Source: Rhodospirillales bacterium (GTDB lineage Bacteria > Pseudomonadota > Alphaproteobacteria > Rhodospirillales > JADHTD01). Taken from it: a DNA stretch of 6,924 nt. The notes below the pieces were generated by a model. That model did not search any database. It saw only the letters and a list, made by a program, of their open reading frames with translations, and was not told the DNA's origin. Made by a program: the position numbers and the translations under genes. Where the stretch lies: assembly GCA_016776525.1 (NCBI GenBank), contig JADHTD010000145.1, forward strand, positions 1 through 6,924. Direction: 5' to 3'. Positions 5,907-6,924 of this stretch are shown piece by piece (within the stretch, counting starts at the first letter, position 1; each line of letters opens with the position of its first letter).

Positions 5907-5985
5907 CCGCAGGGCTTAGGGTGAGGCTTGGTGAACTGGGAATATTCGTTCATCAATAGCACCATTTGGCGCTACAATTGGGACG

Positions 5986-5990
5986 AAGGA
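5986..5990 (+). promoter_or_regulatory. Ribosome-binding site of the small lipoprotein gene
   Basis: AAGGA lies 7 nt upstream of the ATG at 5998 and supports translation of this short gene from that start. Confidence 0.65.
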
Positions 5991-5997
5991 CGGGAAA

Positions 5998-6321
5998 ATG
6001 CGGATAGTTGTCTTACTCTCCGGACTGTTGCTTTTGGCTTCCTGTGAATGGGTCATCGTTGAAACGGCAACCCTGATGGGAACCGGAAAAACAGCACATG
6101 ACCATTTGATTTCCTATTTTAGCGGCAAGGATTGTTCCTCGACCCGGATCGAGGATGGTAAGGCTTATTGCCTGGATGACGAGAACAACCCTACCCGGCA
6201 GGTGCATTGTTACAAGACCCTCGGCAAAGTGTCCTGTTATGAAAAGAAAGATCCGCACGGCGACGGCCAGCAGGAAGTTGGCATCAACGATCATAATTAC
6301 AGCAAACGGCCTGCCCGATAA
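5998..6321 (+). CDS. Small cysteine-rich lipoprotein of unknown function
   Basis: The 107-residue protein begins with a type II signal peptide: MR, a hydrophobic core at 3-13 and the lipobox LASC with Cys16, followed by Glu17. The mature part has four cysteines, in GKDC (Cys46), AYC (Cys58), HC (Cys71) and SC (Cys80), spaced 12, 13 and 9. This pattern suits two periplasmic disulfide bonds. The arrangement GKDCS-x-x-R-x-x-x-G-x-x-YC followed by CYKTLG-x-V-x-CY resembles small alphaproteobacterial lipoproteins I recall only as uncharacterised. The C-terminal tail (about 84-107) is charged and probably disordered. It has its own Shine-Dalgarno and lies divergent from the yfgM-bamB-der operon, with the Sel1-repeat gene 47 nt behind it on the same strand. 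A role in the envelope is likely from the lipobox; nothing more specific can be said. Confidence 0.82.
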   Translation: MRIVVLLSGLLLLASCEWVIVETATLMGTGKTAHDHLISYFSGKDCSSTRIEDGKAYCLDDENNPTRQVHCYKTLGKVSCYEKKDPHGDGQQEVGINDHNYSKRPAR

Positions 6322-6368
6322 CGCTATTCGCCCTCCCCATCTGTGAGAAGCTCCTGTAAAACGGAACC

Positions 6369-6924
6369 ATGAGACGGTTTCTGTTTATAGCCATGGCGGT
6401 CGTTCTGCTGGCCGGGGTTACGGTCTGGTACGTCCATTATTACCTGGGCGGCCTGGACGGAGACCAGCCGCGTTCACCCTGGGAAATCCTGCAACCGCGG
6501 GCCGAGAAGGGTGACATCAGGGCCCAATACGAGCTGGGCCTGCTCTATCTGACCTCCGAAAAGCGCCGCAAGCCGGATTACGGTGAGGCCTACCGCTGGC
6601 TCAAGAAAGCCGCCGACACAGGCCATGTTCCGTCCCGCTATGCCTTGGCGGGCATGATTGAGCGGGGCAAAGGCGTCAAACAGGATTACCGCAAGGCAGC
6701 TGAGTTCTACAGGCAGGCTGCCAGCCTCGGCAACTATGCCGACGCGCAATTCGCCTTGGGCCAGCTTTATTTCGACGGCCGCGGTGTGGCCCACGATTAC
6801 AGTGCCGCCTTCGACTGGTACACGCGGGCGGCCAACCAGAACCACGCGGCGGCGCAATACCTTATCGGTTCCATGTACGCCCAGGGCTGGGGTATCAAAC
6901 GCGACCCGATTGAAGCCTACAAAT
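6369..6924 (+). CDS. Membrane-anchored Sel1-like repeat protein (partial, 3' end missing)
   Basis: The frame is open from the ATG at 6369 to the window edge, giving 185 residues of an incomplete protein. An in-frame TAA at 6357-6359 makes this the first possible ATG. The N-terminus has two arginines and a hydrophobic segment at about 4-26 (LFIAMAVVLLAGVTVWYV), a signal anchor or uncleaved signal. Sel1 repeats of about 36-38 residues then begin near 50: IRAQYELGLLYL...EAYRWLKKAADTGH, PSRYALAGMIERGKGV...AAEFYRQAASLGN, ADAQFALGQLYFDGRGV...AFDWYTRAANQNH, and AAQYLIGSMYAQGWGI, which is cut by the edge. Sel1 repeats form an alpha-solenoid used for protein-protein contacts, often in envelope or signalling adaptors. 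The partner is unknown. The Shine-Dalgarno is weak (ACGGA, 3 nt from the ATG); the gene lies 47 nt after the lipoprotein gene, so co-transcription is likely. Confidence 0.85.
   Translation, partial: MRRFLFIAMAVVLLAGVTVWYVHYYLGGLDGDQPRSPWEILQPRAEKGDIRAQYELGLLYLTSEKRRKPDYGEAYRWLKKAADTGHVPSRYALAGMIERGKGVKQDYRKAAEFYRQAASLGNYADAQFALGQLYFDGRGVAHDYSAAFDWYTRAANQNHAAAQYLIGSMYAQGWGIKRDPIEAYK

Noticed and set aside
5949..5978. Possible + strand promoter with TACAAT at 5973-5978 before the lipoprotein gene
   Set aside because: The matching -35 is poor, and transcription would start almost on the Shine-Dalgarno sequence, leaving an implausibly short leader.
6474..6857. 127-residue open frame on the minus strand at the right end
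   Set aside because: The + strand here encodes a clear series of Sel1 repeats that stays open to the window edge, so the opposite frame is a shadow.

Overview
The window looks like a chromosomal segment of a GC-rich Gram-negative bacterium, most likely an alphaproteobacterium of the Rhodospirillales type. That placement is inferred from high-GC coding with short intergenic gaps, a yfgM-bamB-der block, a small GKDC-type cysteine lipoprotein of a kind I associate with alphaproteobacteria, and a full TTAA-N7-TTAA (CtrA-like) site. I see no mobile element, CRISPR array, rRNA or tRNA.

Left part (1-2231, + strand): the end of a tungsten/molybdenum aldehyde:ferredoxin oxidoreductase (AOR) gene, then a NAD(H)/FAD oxidoreductase of about 45 kDa, a MoaD/ThiS-like sulfur carrier ending in Gly-Gly, and a 100-residue protein of unknown function that starts directly after the MoaD stop codon and ends in Arg-Gly-Gly-Gly. 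The layout resembles the multisubunit NAD-linked AOR operons known from Aromatoleum-type bacteria (catalytic subunit, FAD subunit, dedicated MoaD). The likely joint role is oxidation of aldehydes to acids, or the reverse, with electrons passed to or from NAD(H), plus a private sulfur carrier for making the pyranopterin cofactor. A GC-rich 10-bp hairpin lies between the AOR gene and the FAD gene.

Middle (2232-2365): a short convergent intergenic interval with an imperfect palindrome.

Central and right part (2366-5784, - strand): yfgM-like gene, bamB, der, in that transcription order, the same order as in Escherichia coli. The genes cover envelope biogenesis (a TPR protein linked to the Sec translocon and the BAM-complex lipoprotein) and ribosome assembly (Der GTPase). 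A perfect 11-bp inverted repeat sits on the bamB stop codon, just upstream of der.

Divergent region (5785-5997): probable promoter region holding the CtrA-like box, overlapping a possible promoter for the yfgM-bamB-der operon.

Right end (5998-6924, + strand): a small cysteine-rich lipoprotein of unknown function, then a membrane-anchored Sel1-repeat protein that runs off the window.
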